Shown here piece after piece: positions 16,145-25,624 of a stretch of 64,000 nucleotides of DNA. Below the pieces are notes generated by a model. It was not told the origin of the DNA. It worked only from the letters and a program-made list of their open reading frames with translations, and ran no database searches. Made by a program: the position numbers and the translations under genes. This DNA is from an uncultured Nioella sp. Lineage in GTDB: Bacteria > Pseudomonadota > Alphaproteobacteria > Rhodobacterales > Rhodobacteraceae. Each line of letters opens with the position of its first letter. Position 1 is the stretch's first letter. The stretch is taken from NCBI GenBank assembly GCA_947498125.1, contig CANMJH010000001.1, positions 186,001-250,000 on the forward strand, written 5' to 3'.

Positions 16145-16182
16145 TTGACAGTGTCAACTCTAGGGCAATATGACAGTGTCAA
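16145..16182. promoter_or_regulatory. Two TGACAGTGTCA palindromes, TetR-family operators over divergent promoters
   Basis: TTGACAGTGTCAA at 16145-16157 and TGACAGTGTCA at 16171-16181 are perfect palindromes whose centres are 25 bases apart. Each includes a TTGACA -35 element, one readable on each strand; TTGACA (16145-16150) with TATGAC 18 bases later would drive the DUF2306 gene. Binding should therefore block both divergent promoters. Assignment to the adjacent TetR is inference. Confidence 0.75.
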
Positions 16183-16222
16183 GTTTACAGTGGAAAGATT
16201 CGCGATAGGAGGCGATGAGCCG

Positions 16223-16825
16223 ATGGTGCAAACAACACAAAATATCCTGCTTTGGTTTTTCTCAATTGCTGTGGCCGTGGTCAGCCTTAGGTTTCTGGTC
16301 TTAGATATCGAAACATCGATGCCTCACATGGTTCAGCATCTTGATGGGCGCAGCCTTGCGCTGTTTGCCCATATTTGTATCGCGCCGCTTGTGCTTGCGA
16401 TTGTTCCGTTTCAATTCAGCACTCGGATAAGGTCGGCGCGCCCGCGCCTGCATCGATGGATGGGGCGGTGCTATGGTCTGGGCATTCTCATATCTGGTGT
16501 GGCTGGTTTCTCTCTGGCGATTGGAACCAATGCCGGGCCGGTTGCGAGTGCGGGCTTTGCTGCCCTTGCCGTTTTATGGATCGCTGTAACGGCGCGGGCC
16601 ATATGGTTGGCCACGCAAAGGCGGATCGCAGAGCATCAGCTCTGGATGATCCGATCCGCAGCTTTAACGCTCGCTGCAGTGACCTTGCGCCTGTATTTGC
16701 CGTTCCTTGTGATGGGATTTGGCTTTCAGACCGGGTATATGATTGTCGCGTGGGCTTGCTGGGTACCAAACGTCATCGCCGCCGAATGGATCATCCGGCG
16801 ACGTGCTGTCAGGGCAGCCGCTTAA
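16223..16825 (+). CDS. DUF2306 family membrane protein
   Basis: 200 residues with about six hydrophobic segments. The DUF2306 pattern is clear: [34 protein letters not shown] and [13 protein letters not shown], with conserved His residues that may sit in the membrane. Function is unknown. The ATG at 16223 follows AGGAGG (16207-16212). It is divergent from a TetR regulator and presumably repressed by it. The 3' end overlaps the convergent hisB by four bases. Confidence 0.8.
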   Translation: MVQTTQNILLWFFSIAVAVVSLRFLVLDIETSMPHMVQHLDGRSLALFAHICIAPLVLAIVPFQFSTRIRSARPRLHRWMGRCYGLGILISGVAGFSLAIGTNAGPVASAGFAALAVLWIAVTARAIWLATQRRIAEHQLWMIRSAALTLAAVTLRLYLPFLVMGFGFQTGYMIVAWACWVPNVIAAEWIIRRRAVRAAA

Positions 16826-17409
16826 AGCGCGCCTTTGGTGGATGGGATTGCGTCCGCCTTGCGCGGGTCGGTCTCAACCGCCATGCGCAACGCCCGAGCG
16901 ACCGACTTAAAGGCCGCTTCGGCGATGTGGTGCGAGTTGAACCCATGCAATTGGTCCACGTGCAACGTGATGCCGCCATGTGTGCTCAGCGCCTGAAAAA
17001 ATTCGCGCACCAATTCGGTGTCAAAGCTGCCAATCTTCGGTGTTGGCATGTCCAGCGTCCAGATCAGAAACGGACGCCCAGACAGATCTAGGGCTGTGCG
17101 GATCAGCGCGTCATCCATCGCCAAGTGACATTCGCCATAGCGCCGGATGCCCTTTTTGTCGCCAAGGGCGGTTGTCAGGGCCTGACCAATGGCAATGCCC
17201 ACATCCTCAACACTGTGGTGATCATCGATATGCAGGTCGCCATCGCAGCGGATCGTCATATCAATCAGCGAATGGCGCGAGAGCTGATCCAGCATATGAT
17301 CAAAGAACCCGATGCCGGTCTGATTGTCATACTGACCCGTGCCATCAAGATTGATCGCCACCGAGATATTGGTCTCGGCAGTTTTGCGTGTGATCTCTGC
17401 CTTGCGCAT
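16822..17409 (-). CDS. hisB: Imidazoleglycerol-phosphate dehydratase
   Basis: A 195-residue manganese enzyme of the sixth histidine step. The duplicated metal-binding motifs are present ([20 protein letters not shown] near 70, and [15 protein letters not shown] near 165). It is monofunctional: no phosphatase domain is fused, as usual outside enterobacteria. Several ATG codons cluster at 17409-17427; [10 protein letters not shown] at 17409 matches typical family length, and AAGG precedes the cluster. It is separated from hisH by the TetR/DUF2306 pair. Confidence 0.95.
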   Translation of the reverse strand: MRKAEITRKTAETNISVAINLDGTGQYDNQTGIGFFDHMLDQLSRHSLIDMTIRCDGDLHIDDHHSVEDVGIAIGQALTTALGDKKGIRRYGECHLAMDDALIRTALDLSGRPFLIWTLDMPTPKIGSFDTELVREFFQALSTHGGITLHVDQLHGFNSHHIAEAAFKSVARALRMAVETDPRKADAIPSTKGAL

Positions 17410-17622
17410 CATCATTGCCTTTTTCATCGCGTCTTTGCCTGCTTATAGGCCGCTGAATGGTTTGGGAAAACCCGCATATGTAGATGTTTTCCAGAATGTG
17501 GCTTGCATAAGTGTCAAATCCACACTAAAAGAATTCCTGAGACGAATTATTAGTCTTACCTGATCACATAAGCCTCATGGGAGGGGCGGCAGGTCAGAAA
17601 AGCAAATTTGACGGAGCCAATT

Positions 17623-18474
17623 ATGACACGCAGTTTTTTCAATCCACGCACGGCCTTAATCGCGCTTGGGTTTGCCGCCGGACTGGCCTTGGCCGTTCCG
17701 GTCGCCGCATTCGCACAATCTTCTATGACATCAACCTATGGCGGTCTTGCCGTCACGATCACCGGCAACGGATCGATGGGCTCAACCGAAACCCGGCAAG
17801 GGATCGAGGCGCGCCTGAACGATCATCTGGTGATTATCGCCGATGATGCGATCCTTATTGACGGAGAGCGTTTTGACATCTCAGCCGAAGCCACCGTTCA
17901 AGTAGACGGCTCAGACGGGTTCACAGTGACCGTTGATGGCGCTCGGATCTTTGGCGAAACAGAATTGGACTTGCTGATTGCAGCCGCCGAAGCCGGTGAC
18001 GCAGTGGCACAAAATGATCTTGGCGTGCGCTACATTCGCGGCGACGGCGTTGAGCGCGACCCGGCCCGCGGGATGGCCTATTACCAATTGGCCGCCGAGC
18101 AGGGCCTGCATTTTGCGCAATCCAACCTTGCTTGGGGATATTGGGACGGTGTCGGCGTCGAAAATGATGATGCGACCGCCGTTCACTGGGCCACTCTTGC
18201 CGCCGAACAAGGCAACGAAGTCGCGATGCGTCTTGTCGGAATGAGCTATCACTTTGGCCGCGGAAACGACCGGAACGGTGCAGAAGCGGCCCGCTATTGG
18301 TCAGAAGCTGCCAATCTTGGCGATGCGACTGCCGCGCTTAACATGGGCATAATCGTGCGTGACGGCGACGGTGTTCTGCAAGACCGCGACCTTGCGATCC
18401 TGTGGTTCCAGCGTGCAGCTGAACTTGACCATGAAGATGCTGAAGGAAACCTAATCTCTCTGGGCGCTCAATAG
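17623..18474 (+). CDS. Secreted Sel1-repeat protein
   Basis: 283 residues. A signal peptide (LIALGFAAGLALAVPVAAFA, cleavage before QSS) is followed by a beta-rich region of about 90 residues unlike any domain I know, then four or five Sel1-like repeats from about residue 115 (for example AVAQNDLGVRYIRGDGVERD, then GMAYYQLAAEQGLHFAQSNL). Sel1 repeats are solenoid protein-binding modules. ATG at 17623 has GGAG eight bases before it; an upstream TTG is rejected. A strong terminator follows. It is probably periplasmic; partner unknown. Confidence 0.8.
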   Translation: MTRSFFNPRTALIALGFAAGLALAVPVAAFAQSSMTSTYGGLAVTITGNGSMGSTETRQGIEARLNDHLVIIADDAILIDGERFDISAEATVQVDGSDGFTVTVDGARIFGETELDLLIAAAEAGDAVAQNDLGVRYIRGDGVERDPARGMAYYQLAAEQGLHFAQSNLAWGYWDGVGVENDDATAVHWATLAAEQGNEVAMRLVGMSYHFGRGNDRNGAEAARYWSEAANLGDATAALNMGIIVRDGDGVLQDRDLAILWFQRAAELDHEDAEGNLISLGAQ

Positions 18475-18497
18475 ACGGTGTAATGCTCCAGACAGAC

Positions 18498-18548
18498 CGC
18501 CCCCCGGGACAAGAATGGGTCTCTTTTTCCCGGGGGGCGATTTTATTT
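18498..18548. terminator. Strong intrinsic terminator between convergent genes
   Basis: CGCCCCCCGGGA (18498-18509) pairs perfectly with TCCCGGGGGGCG (18528-18539), followed by ATTTTATTT. It lies between the Sel1 gene and the convergent secreted-protein gene. The U-tract favours the plus strand; the minus side has weaker T-richness. Confidence 0.85.
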
Positions 18549-18559
18549 GTGGTTCGCTG

Positions 18560-19513
18560 TTATTGCAGAGTGAACTGCGCCACCTGATCTTCCATCATAT
18601 AAAGCTGATAGGTGCCGGGCAGGCCCGCGCCCAGAAAGTAGAGCGTCTGATCGTCAGAACCGGGTGTTTCATCCCAGCTGAGCGATGTGGTCCATTCCAG
18701 TTGCGGTGCATTGTTACTGCTGGATTGCGTACCTAAGGGCAAAAGAGGCATCCCATCCGGACCAACAAGAGAAAACCAGCTTGCCCGCACAAAGGCACGG
18801 TTCTCGCCGATTTGTGCGTCCGTATCAGTCGAATAATTCGGCGTGATATCAAACTGCGCCTCAAGCATTGTGCCGATACGCGGCGCCATTTGCCCCGGAA
18901 CATCAACACCGCTGCCGCGCGACGTCCCTGTCAGCGGTGCGGCCCGTGTGAGCGAGCGGGGGGTGACGGTCATCGTTTGGCCGGGACTAATCGGCGCGGT
19001 AACCGCGACGGCCATATTCACGGGGACCGTCAGGCGCTCCTCATCTTCGCCCAAATGTAATTCAGCGCTCATCGCATCGCGGGGCACGTACCAAACAGAA
19101 TTTACAAAGACCTGTGCGGTTTCGTTGGGCCAATCGCGCGGGCGGCGCTCGGAAACGGATCCGGCGGAGGTGTGATATACGCCAAACCAATCATATCGGC
19201 CCTGCGCGCGCTCACCTTCTTCAGCGCCCGGCAGTTGCAATGTTATATCGCTTGAGCTGATCGAGACTCGGTCCAGATCTTCGGTCCACGCGACATCGAA
19301 GACGGCTCTTATATAAACAAAATTGCCGTCCGGGCCGCCCAGGATATGAGGGGCGCAGCAATAAGATCCGGCATTGCCGGAATGATCCACCAGCGAGTCG
19401 TATCGATAAACACTCATCCCCGCCAAGGTTAGCGGCGATGATTGCGCAAAGGCGGGCAGAGTGGCTGCCAGTGAAATGACGGCAGCACGCATCAATGATT
19501 TGAGGCAGTTCAA
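18560..19513 (-). CDS. Secreted protein of unknown function
   Basis: 317 residues with a signal peptide (LMRAAVISLAATLPAFA, cleavage before QSS). The mature protein is beta-strand rich, with a Cys-Cys pair (GSYCCAPHILGG), a Gly/Ser/Thr-rich middle and repeated WF and WY strands, suggesting a jelly-roll or immunoglobulin-like exported protein. A TTG start at 19513 is chosen because GGAGG sits eight bases upstream; the TTG at 19528 would overlap that site. I recognise no family. It is convergent with the Sel1 gene. Confidence 0.65.
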   Translation of the reverse strand: MNCLKSLMRAAVISLAATLPAFAQSSPLTLAGMSVYRYDSLVDHSGNAGSYCCAPHILGGPDGNFVYIRAVFDVAWTEDLDRVSISSSDITLQLPGAEEGERAQGRYDWFGVYHTSAGSVSERRPRDWPNETAQVFVNSVWYVPRDAMSAELHLGEDEERLTVPVNMAVAVTAPISPGQTMTVTPRSLTRAAPLTGTSRGSGVDVPGQMAPRIGTMLEAQFDITPNYSTDTDAQIGENRAFVRASWFSLVGPDGMPLLPLGTQSSSNNAPQLEWTTSLSWDETPGSDDQTLYFLGAGLPGTYQLYMMEDQVAQFTLQ

Positions 19514-19639
19514 AACGAGATCCTCCAATTTCTGTCATGAATGTGCCCGAGCTTTTGACCAGTAGGTCTAAAAAGCAACGAAAATCTTTGGAGGCCGGAA
19601 TCAAAAAAGCCCCCGGAAAAATCCGGAGGCTCTTTCAAT

Positions 19640-19714
19640 TGGAGCGGGCGAGGCGATTCGAACGCCCGACCCTAACCTTGGCAAGGTTATGCTCTACCCC
19701 TGAGCTACGCCCGC
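19640..19714 (-). tRNA. tRNA-Gly (anticodon GCC)
   Basis: This 75-base tRNA has acceptor GCGGGCG/CGCCCGC, discriminator T and encoded CCA (19640-19642). The D arm begins TAGCTCAGGGGTAGAGC, the anticodon loop CTTGCCAAG shows GCC, and the T loop is GTTCGAATC. U8 and the other standard positions are present. Confidence 0.96.
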
Positions 19715-19840
19715 TCTGTGAGGCCGGTATTTAGGGAAGGGCGCGGGAAGGTGCAAGCATAAATTCACGGAAAATGCCGGAAATTTTTTCGCGCGCTTAA
19801 ATGCGGCATGATAGGTTGGCGTTGTTATTGGGATGAGGGC

Positions 19841-20773
19841 ATGAAAATGAAATTTGCAGTGATGGGCGCAGGCGCAATGGGCGGATATTTTGGCGGGCGG
19901 CTTGCGGCGGCCGGCCATGACGTAACGCTGATTGCCCGCGGTGCGCATCTTGCGGCGCTGCAGGAAAACGGGCTGACGGTCATAAGCCCCAAAGGTGATC
20001 TGCATTTGCCAAATATCTCTGCGGTTGCCACACCTGATGAGGTTGGCCCGGTCGATGTCATTCTTTTCATGGTAAAAAACTATGATGTTGCCGATGCGGG
20101 AACCGCCATCCGGCCTATGCTGGGGCCTGATACATTCGCGGTGACATGCCAAAACGGGGTCAGCGCCCCGGACCGATTGGCCGAAATTATCGGCGCAGAC
20201 CGGGTTATTCCCGGTGTGGCCCGTATACCCGGTGAAGTCTCCGCACCTGGCGTGATCCGCCACAGGGCGGACTTTGACCGGTTGAATTTTGGTGAGTTCA
20301 ATGGCGGACAATCGGCGCGCACTGACGCGCTTTTTGCGGCGCTAGTTGAGGCTGGTTGCATGCCAAGCCAGCCAGAAAATATCCGGCACGACCTGTGGAC
20401 CAAATTTGTGATGCAGGCCAGCTTTGCCTCGATCACCACGCTGACGCGGCTTGATATTGGCCCCTTGCGCCAAGATCCAAAATCCAGCGCTTTGATCATT
20501 GCGGCGATGGAAGAAGCCGAAGAGGTTGCCCGGGCCGTTCTGCCCGATTTGGCTGAAAATATCACGCAAACGGTCTGGCCGTTCATAAACGAGGTTTTGC
20601 CTGCAACCTCTCACGCGTCGATGCTCGATGATCTTAATCGCGGCCGCCGGATCGAAAACGCATATCTTTCAGGGGATGTCGTCCGATTCGGTCGTAAACA
20701 CTGTATCGAGACACCGATCCACGAGACCTTTGCCCGTGCGCTGGCACCGTTTGAAAACGGCCCGCCCGCCTAA
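19841..20773 (+). CDS. Ketopantoate reductase family protein (ApbA/PanE-like)
   Basis: 310 residues. The N-terminal Rossmann motif is VMGAGAMGGYFGGRLAAAG (NADPH binding), followed by FMVKNYD and CQNGVSAPDRLAEIIG. The C-terminal helical domain has the lysine region DLWTKFVMQASFAS and the Glu-bearing segment ATSHASMLDDLNRGRRIE. This is the 2-dehydropantoate 2-reductase fold used in pantothenate synthesis, but the family has many paralogues, so PanE itself is uncertain. ATG at 19841 or 19847 is preferred over 19808 because of GATGAGGG upstream. Confidence 0.85.
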   Translation: MKMKFAVMGAGAMGGYFGGRLAAAGHDVTLIARGAHLAALQENGLTVISPKGDLHLPNISAVATPDEVGPVDVILFMVKNYDVADAGTAIRPMLGPDTFAVTCQNGVSAPDRLAEIIGADRVIPGVARIPGEVSAPGVIRHRADFDRLNFGEFNGGQSARTDALFAALVEAGCMPSQPENIRHDLWTKFVMQASFASITTLTRLDIGPLRQDPKSSALIIAAMEEAEEVARAVLPDLAENITQTVWPFINEVLPATSHASMLDDLNRGRRIENAYLSGDVVRFGRKHCIETPIHETFARALAPFENGPPA

Positions 20774-20776
20774 GTC

Positions 20777-21574
20777 TCAATAGCCGCGAACATCCATCTT
20801 TGGCAGGGTGAAATCTTCAAAATGCACGGTCGTGGTGGGGCCATCGACTAAAATGATGCCGTAGGCCCCGGGTTCGGGCACTGAATGGGTTGATCCACCT
20901 TCGGCAAGAAGCATTGGCATCTGGTGGCAGGTGCTTTTGAAAATGGTCTGGGTGACACCGTTTTGAGTGATCGTCACATTGCGATGCACATGGCCTGCAA
21001 AGACGTGACGACAGGCCGGGCTGCCTGCAAAGATCTTGTTGATCTCAGCGGCGTTCAGCAACCCGATCTCATCCATCCCCACAAAATGTGTTGGAAGGGT
21101 AGGGTGATGCATAAACACCAATGCGCCAATGTCGGCTGCATCCTCTAACTGCTGGATCAACCAGTCGCGCCGTGCCGGGCAGAGACGCCCGGCATGCTCG
21201 GGCTCTGGTGACGGCTCGAACGTGTCGAGGCAGATTAGCTTGATGTCCTCCAGCGTAACGCAACTTTGAATGAACCCGGCTTCATCAACAGGCGCATCGG
21301 GGAAAGCCGCACGAAATTTGGCGCGATTATCGTGATTGCCGAGCATGAGCGAGATTGGCCACGGGCGGTTCCTTAGAAGTTCTTGAACGATCGCGTATTC
21401 TTTGGAACTGCCATAATGAATTAGGTCGCCCATAATCACCAAATGATCGGCGTCCGGGTGATGAGTGGCGGCGTGGTCCAAAGCCTCAGCCGCTCGTTCA
21501 GAGGGAGATAGATCAATGATCGTTTTGGGCGGCACAGTGATGTGCAGGTCGGTCATGACAAGGATTTTGGACAT
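20777..21574 (-). CDS. Class III cyclic-nucleotide phosphodiesterase-like metallophosphoesterase
   Basis: 265 residues with the full calcineurin-type metal set: MTDLHI, MGDLIHYG, LGNHDNR, FMHHP and FAGHVHRN. The arrangement is that of CpdA-type cAMP phosphodiesterases, so cyclic nucleotide hydrolysis is likely but the nucleotide is not certain. The start MSKILVMTDLH at 21574 follows GCAGG; a longer in-frame start lacks support. It is convergent with the ketopantoate reductase gene, with a three-base gap. Confidence 0.85.
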   Translation of the reverse strand: MSKILVMTDLHITVPPKTIIDLSPSERAAEALDHAATHHPDADHLVIMGDLIHYGSSKEYAIVQELLRNRPWPISLMLGNHDNRAKFRAAFPDAPVDEAGFIQSCVTLEDIKLICLDTFEPSPEPEHAGRLCPARRDWLIQQLEDAADIGALVFMHHPTLPTHFVGMDEIGLLNAAEINKIFAGSPACRHVFAGHVHRNVTITQNGVTQTIFKSTCHQMPMLLAEGGSTHSVPEPGAYGIILVDGPTTTVHFEDFTLPKMDVRGY

Positions 21575-21660
21575 AGTGTGCCTGCGGATATGTTTTGAAT
21601 TGCTGTCGGGCAGTCTGCCAACACCTATGCAATCGTCAATATCGGAATTGGCCTTTTGGT

Positions 21661-22182
21661 CTATTCCCACCCTACTGGCAGGGGATCAGAAGAGAAGAAT
21701 CCGTCATAGGCCGCAGCTTCATCCGCTGGCAGGGTTTCTATCACCACGCGGCTGGTGAAATAACCATAGCGCAGGCCGTCGCTTCCAAGCACGCCCCAGT
21801 CACTGATCTGGTTGCGCGAAAAATGCAGCACTTCGCCTTGGGCTGTGTGAGAAAAATAGGCTGGGTGCGAGGCCAAAGCGCCTGCGAACCGGTCATCGAT
21901 AAAGGCAAATGGCCCGACCCAAACATGTTCAGCATCGGTTGGTTGGCCGGGTGTGGGGACGGCCACTTTTACAAATGCCCCGTCAATCGAACGGCCTTCG
22001 CCATCGCTCATCTGTTCTAGGAAAACAGGCAGATATGACAAAGCGGTCTGAATTGCCGCGTTCATTGCCGGGTCGGTTTCGTGAAAGGCAAAAACCGGGT
22101 CATCATCTTGCGATTGAGCAAATGCAGGAGCAGCGGCCAAGAAGGCCGCCGCCAATAGGGTTAGAATTTTGATCGGTTTCAC
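21661..22182 (-). CDS. Secreted DUF2314 family protein
   Basis: About 173 residues. A signal peptide (ILTLLAAAFLAAAPAFA) precedes a DUF2314-like domain: DPAMNAAIQTALSYLP, FVKVAVPTPG, EHVWVGPFAFIDD and ISDWGV. Function is unknown. The GTG start at 22182 lies four bases after the pyc stop, implying translational coupling; a longer in-frame ATG inside pyc would place the signal peptide too far from the N-terminus. The link with pyruvate carboxylase is positional only. Confidence 0.7.
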   Translation of the reverse strand: MKPIKILTLLAAAFLAAAPAFAQSQDDDPVFAFHETDPAMNAAIQTALSYLPVFLEQMSDGEGRSIDGAFVKVAVPTPGQPTDAEHVWVGPFAFIDDRFAGALASHPAYFSHTAQGEVLHFSRNQISDWGVLGSDGLRYGYFTSRVVIETLPADEAAAYDGFFSSDPLPVGWE

Positions 22183-22186
22183 CCGC

Positions 22187-25100
22187 TTAACCCAGTTCGA
22201 CCAGCAGATCTTTTGCGTCGATCTGTCCGCCGGGCGTGACATGCACGGCTTTAACCTCGGCGTCGCGATCAGCGTGGATACCGGTCTCCATCTTCATCGC
22301 CTCGATGGTCAAAAGCAGATCGCCCTCTTTGACCTTCTGACCGGCCTGAACAGAAACGGTGGCAACAACGCCGGGCATCGGTGCGCCGATATGGGCGGGA
22401 TTGCCCAGTTCGGCCTTAGGACGCTTGGCAGATGTTGCCTGTACCTTGCGGTTTGGCACGCGGATAACCCGCGGCTGACCGTTGAGTTCAAAGAAGACTT
22501 TTACTTCGCCGTCTTCGCTGGTCTCGCCAACGGCTTGCAGCTGAACCACCAGTGATTTGCCGGGGTCGATTTCGGCCTCGATCTCATCGCCGGGTTCCAT
22601 CCCATAGAAGAAGGCAAGGGTCGGCAACGCGCGCACGGGGCCGTATTCGGTGTGACGTGCGGCGTAATCCGTAAAGACTTTGGGATACATCAGATAGCCG
22701 TTCAGATCCTCATCGTCGATCTCGTGACCAACCATGTCAGCCAGCTCTTTGCGCGTAGCTTCCAGATCAACAGGCTTCATATGCTTGCCGGGACGCTCGG
22801 TATTGGGCGCTTCGCCCTTCAGGGCTTTGGCCAGGATCACCTCAGGCCAGCCACCGGGGGGTTGACCCAGATTGCCGCGCAGCATGTCGATGACGCTATC
22901 AGGGAAGGCCACATCGATGTCAGGATCTTCAACATCGGCGCGGGTCAGGCCCTGACTGACCATCATCAATGCCATGTCGCCCACAACTTTCGAGGACGGC
23001 GTCACTTTGACGATATCTCCGAACATCTGGTTCACATCAGCATACATCTGCGCCACTTCGTGCCAGCGTTCCTCAAGGCCAAGCGACCGTGCTTGTGCTT
23101 TGAGGTTCGTGAACTGACCACCAGGCATTTCGTGCAGGTAAACCTCAGAGGCCGGGGCCTGCATGCCAGATTCAAAGGCCGCATATTGCCCGCGGACGGC
23201 TTCGAAATAGTCGCTGATTTCGCGAACGGCTTTGATATCAAGGCCGGTGTCACGATCTGTATGTTTCAGCGCTTCTACGATCGTGCCAAGCGTGGCTTGG
23301 CTGGTATTGCCGGACAGGCTATCCATTGCACAGTCTACCGCGTCCACGCCAGCCGCAGAGGCCGCAAGGATCGTTGCCGACGCAATGCCCGCAGTGTCAT
23401 GAGTGTGGAAGTGGATGGGCAGGCCAACCTCTTCCTTCAGCGCCTTGATCAGGATCGAAGCAGAGGCCGGTTTCAACAGGCCAGCCATGTCTTTCAGGCC
23501 CAGCACATGCGCGCCGGCGGCCTTCAGCTCCAGACCCATATTGACGTAGTATTTCAGGTCATATTTGGCCCGATCCGGGTTCAGAATGTCGCCAGTATAG
23601 CAAACAGTGCCTTCACAAACTTTGCCACTTTCAACGACGGCGTCCATCGCGACACGCATATTTTCAACCCAGTTGAGCGAGTCAAAAACACGGAACACAT
23701 CGATGCCGGTTTCAGCAGCCTGTTTGACAAAGAACTGCACGACATTATCGGGATAGTTGGTATAGCCAACCCCGTTCGATGCACGCAGCAGCATTTGCGT
23801 CATGATGTTTGGCATGGCTTTGCGCAGATCGCGCAGACGCTGCCAAGGGCATTCCTGCAAGAACCGATAGGCCACATCAAAAGTCGCGCCGCCCCAGCAT
23901 TCAACCGAGAAGAGGCCCGGCATATTGGCGGCATATGCCGGTGCGGTTTTGATCATATCGATCGAGCGCATACGGGTGGCCAGCAAAGACTGGTGCCCAT
24001 CGCGCATCGTTGTGTCTGTGATCAGAAGTTGTTTCTGCTCGGACATCCAATCGGCGACGGCCTGCGGACCCTTTTCATCGAGAAGGTTCTTTGTGCCATA
24101 GGCCGGCTCGGCTTTGAGCTTTGGCGGAATGGCGGGTCGCAGATCTGACTTCGGCTCTGGGCGCCCTTCGGTTTCTGGATGCCCGTTTACAGTGATGTCA
24201 GCCACATAAGTCAGGATACGCGTCGCGCGGTCACGTTTGGCGCGGAAGTCAAACAACTCGGGCGTGTCATCAATAAACTTGGTTGTGTACTGATAGTTTA
24301 AGAAGGTTGGGTGTTTCAGCAGGTTCTCAACAAACGCAATATTGGTTGAGACACCGCGAATACGGAACTCCCGCAGGGCGCGGTCCATCCGTGCGATGGC
24401 TGCCTCGGGCGTTGGGGCCCATGCCGTTACCTTTTCAAGCAACGAGTCGTAAAAACGCGTGATGACCGCGCCGGAATAGGCCGTGCCGCCATCCAAACGA
24501 ATGCCCATGCCCGTCGCGCCGCGATAGGCGGTGATCCGGCCATAATCGGGAATGAAGTTGTTTGAAGGGTCTTCGGTGGTCACGCGGCACTGAATGGCGT
24601 GGCCGTCCAGTTTGACGTCATATTGGCTGGCCACCCCGGTAGCGCCCATCAGCTTTTTGCCTTCGGCAATCAGGATCTGCGCCCGAACGATATCGATACC
24701 GGTCACTTCTTCGGTAACGGTGTGCTCCACCTGGACGCGCGGGTTTACTTCGATGAAGTAGAATTCGCCCGAGTCCATATCCATTAGGAATTCGACCGTG
24801 CCGGCACATTCATAATTGACGTGCTCACAAATCTTTTTGCCGAGCATACAGATATTGTTGCGCTGCGTGTCGGTCAGATAGGGGGCAGGGGCGCGTTCTA
24901 CGACCTTTTGATTGCGGCGCTGGACAGAACAGTCGCGTTCCCAAAGGTGATAGATGTCACCGAACTTATCGCCAAGGATCTGCACCTCAACGTGGCGGGC
25001 GCGGGTGATCATCTTTTCGAGATACCCTTCGCCGTTGCCAAAGGCCGCTTCAGCCTCGCGGCGGCCTTCCAAAACTTTTTCTTCCAGCTCATCTTCGCTG

Positions 25101-25624
25101 AAAATCGGGCGCATGCCGCGACCGCCGCCACCCCAAGAGGCTTTGAGCATCAAAGGATAGCCAACTTCGGCCGCCTCTTTCTTGATGGCCTCGATGTCAT
25201 CGCCGAGAACCTCGGTCGCAGGAATAACAGGAACACCAGCTTTAATTGCAACGCGGCGGGCGCTGGCCTTGTCGCCAAGGGCGCGCATAGTTTCTGCCTT
25301 CGGGCCGATAAAGGTGATGCCGTTGGCTTCGCATGCATCCACAAATTCCGGGTTTTCCGACAAAAGACCGTAGCCCGGGTGGATCGCATCCGCCCCGCAT
25401 TCTTTGGCAACGCGGATAACTTCCTCGATCGCCAAATAAGCTTGAACAGGGCCCAGCCCTTCTCCAATCTTATAGGCTTCGTCAGCCTTAAAGCGATGCA
25501 AGCTCAGCTTGTCTTCTTCTGCATAAACAGCGACGGTGCGCTTTCCAAGTTCGTTGGCGGCACGCATCACTCGAATGGCGATCTCACCGCGGTTTGCGAT
25601 TAGGATCTTCTGAAAATCGGCCAT
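22187..25624 (-). CDS. pyc: Pyruvate carboxylase
   Basis: A 1,145-residue single-chain enzyme that carboxylates pyruvate to oxaloacetate, refilling the TCA cycle. Domains in order: biotin carboxylase (about 1-450; ATP loop KASWGGGGRGMR and FIEVNPRVQVEHTVTEE), carboxyltransferase (about 530-1000; TTMRDGHQSLLATR, HFHTHDTAG with metal His residues), and biotin carrier (last 75; IEAMKMETG with the biotinylated Lys). Length is complete. ATG at 25624 is best spaced from AGAGGGGA. A DUF2314 gene follows in the same transcript. Confidence 0.98.
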   Translation of the reverse strand: MADFQKILIANRGEIAIRVMRAANELGKRTVAVYAEEDKLSLHRFKADEAYKIGEGLGPVQAYLAIEEVIRVAKECGADAIHPGYGLLSENPEFVDACEANGITFIGPKAETMRALGDKASARRVAIKAGVPVIPATEVLGDDIEAIKKEAAEVGYPLMLKASWGGGGRGMRPIFSEDELEEKVLEGRREAEAAFGNGEGYLEKMITRARHVEVQILGDKFGDIYHLWERDCSVQRRNQKVVERAPAPYLTDTQRNNICMLGKKICEHVNYECAGTVEFLMDMDSGEFYFIEVNPRVQVEHTVTEEVTGIDIVRAQILIAEGKKLMGATGVASQYDVKLDGHAIQCRVTTEDPSNNFIPDYGRITAYRGATGMGIRLDGGTAYSGAVITRFYDSLLEKVTAWAPTPEAAIARMDRALREFRIRGVSTNIAFVENLLKHPTFLNYQYTTKFIDDTPELFDFRAKRDRATRILTYVADITVNGHPETEGRPEPKSDLRPAIPPKLKAEPAYGTKNLLDEKGPQAVADWMSEQKQLLITDTTMRDGHQSLLATRMRSIDMIKTAPAYAANMPGLFSVECWGGATFDVAYRFLQECPWQRLRDLRKAMPNIMTQMLLRASNGVGYTNYPDNVVQFFVKQAAETGIDVFRVFDSLNWVENMRVAMDAVVESGKVCEGTVCYTGDILNPDRAKYDLKYYVNMGLELKAAGAHVLGLKDMAGLLKPASASILIKALKEEVGLPIHFHTHDTAGIASATILAASAAGVDAVDCAMDSLSGNTSQATLGTIVEALKHTDRDTGLDIKAVREISDYFEAVRGQYAAFESGMQAPASEVYLHEMPGGQFTNLKAQARSLGLEERWHEVAQMYADVNQMFGDIVKVTPSSKVVGDMALMMVSQGLTRADVEDPDIDVAFPDSVIDMLRGNLGQPPGGWPEVILAKALKGEAPNTERPGKHMKPVDLEATRKELADMVGHEIDDEDLNGYLMYPKVFTDYAARHTEYGPVRALPTLAFFYGMEPGDEIEAEIDPGKSLVVQLQAVGETSEDGEVKVFFELNGQPRVIRVPNRKVQATSAKRPKAELGNPAHIGAPMPGVVATVSVQAGQKVKEGDLLLTIEAMKMETGIHADRDAEVKAVHVTPGGQIDAKDLLVELG

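Noticed and set aside
22652-24148. A 498-codon open frame antisense to pyruvate carboxylase.
   Set aside because: It is fully covered by well-conserved pyc sequence; high-GC codon bias creates long shadow frames, and its composition is His/Arg-rich without motifs.
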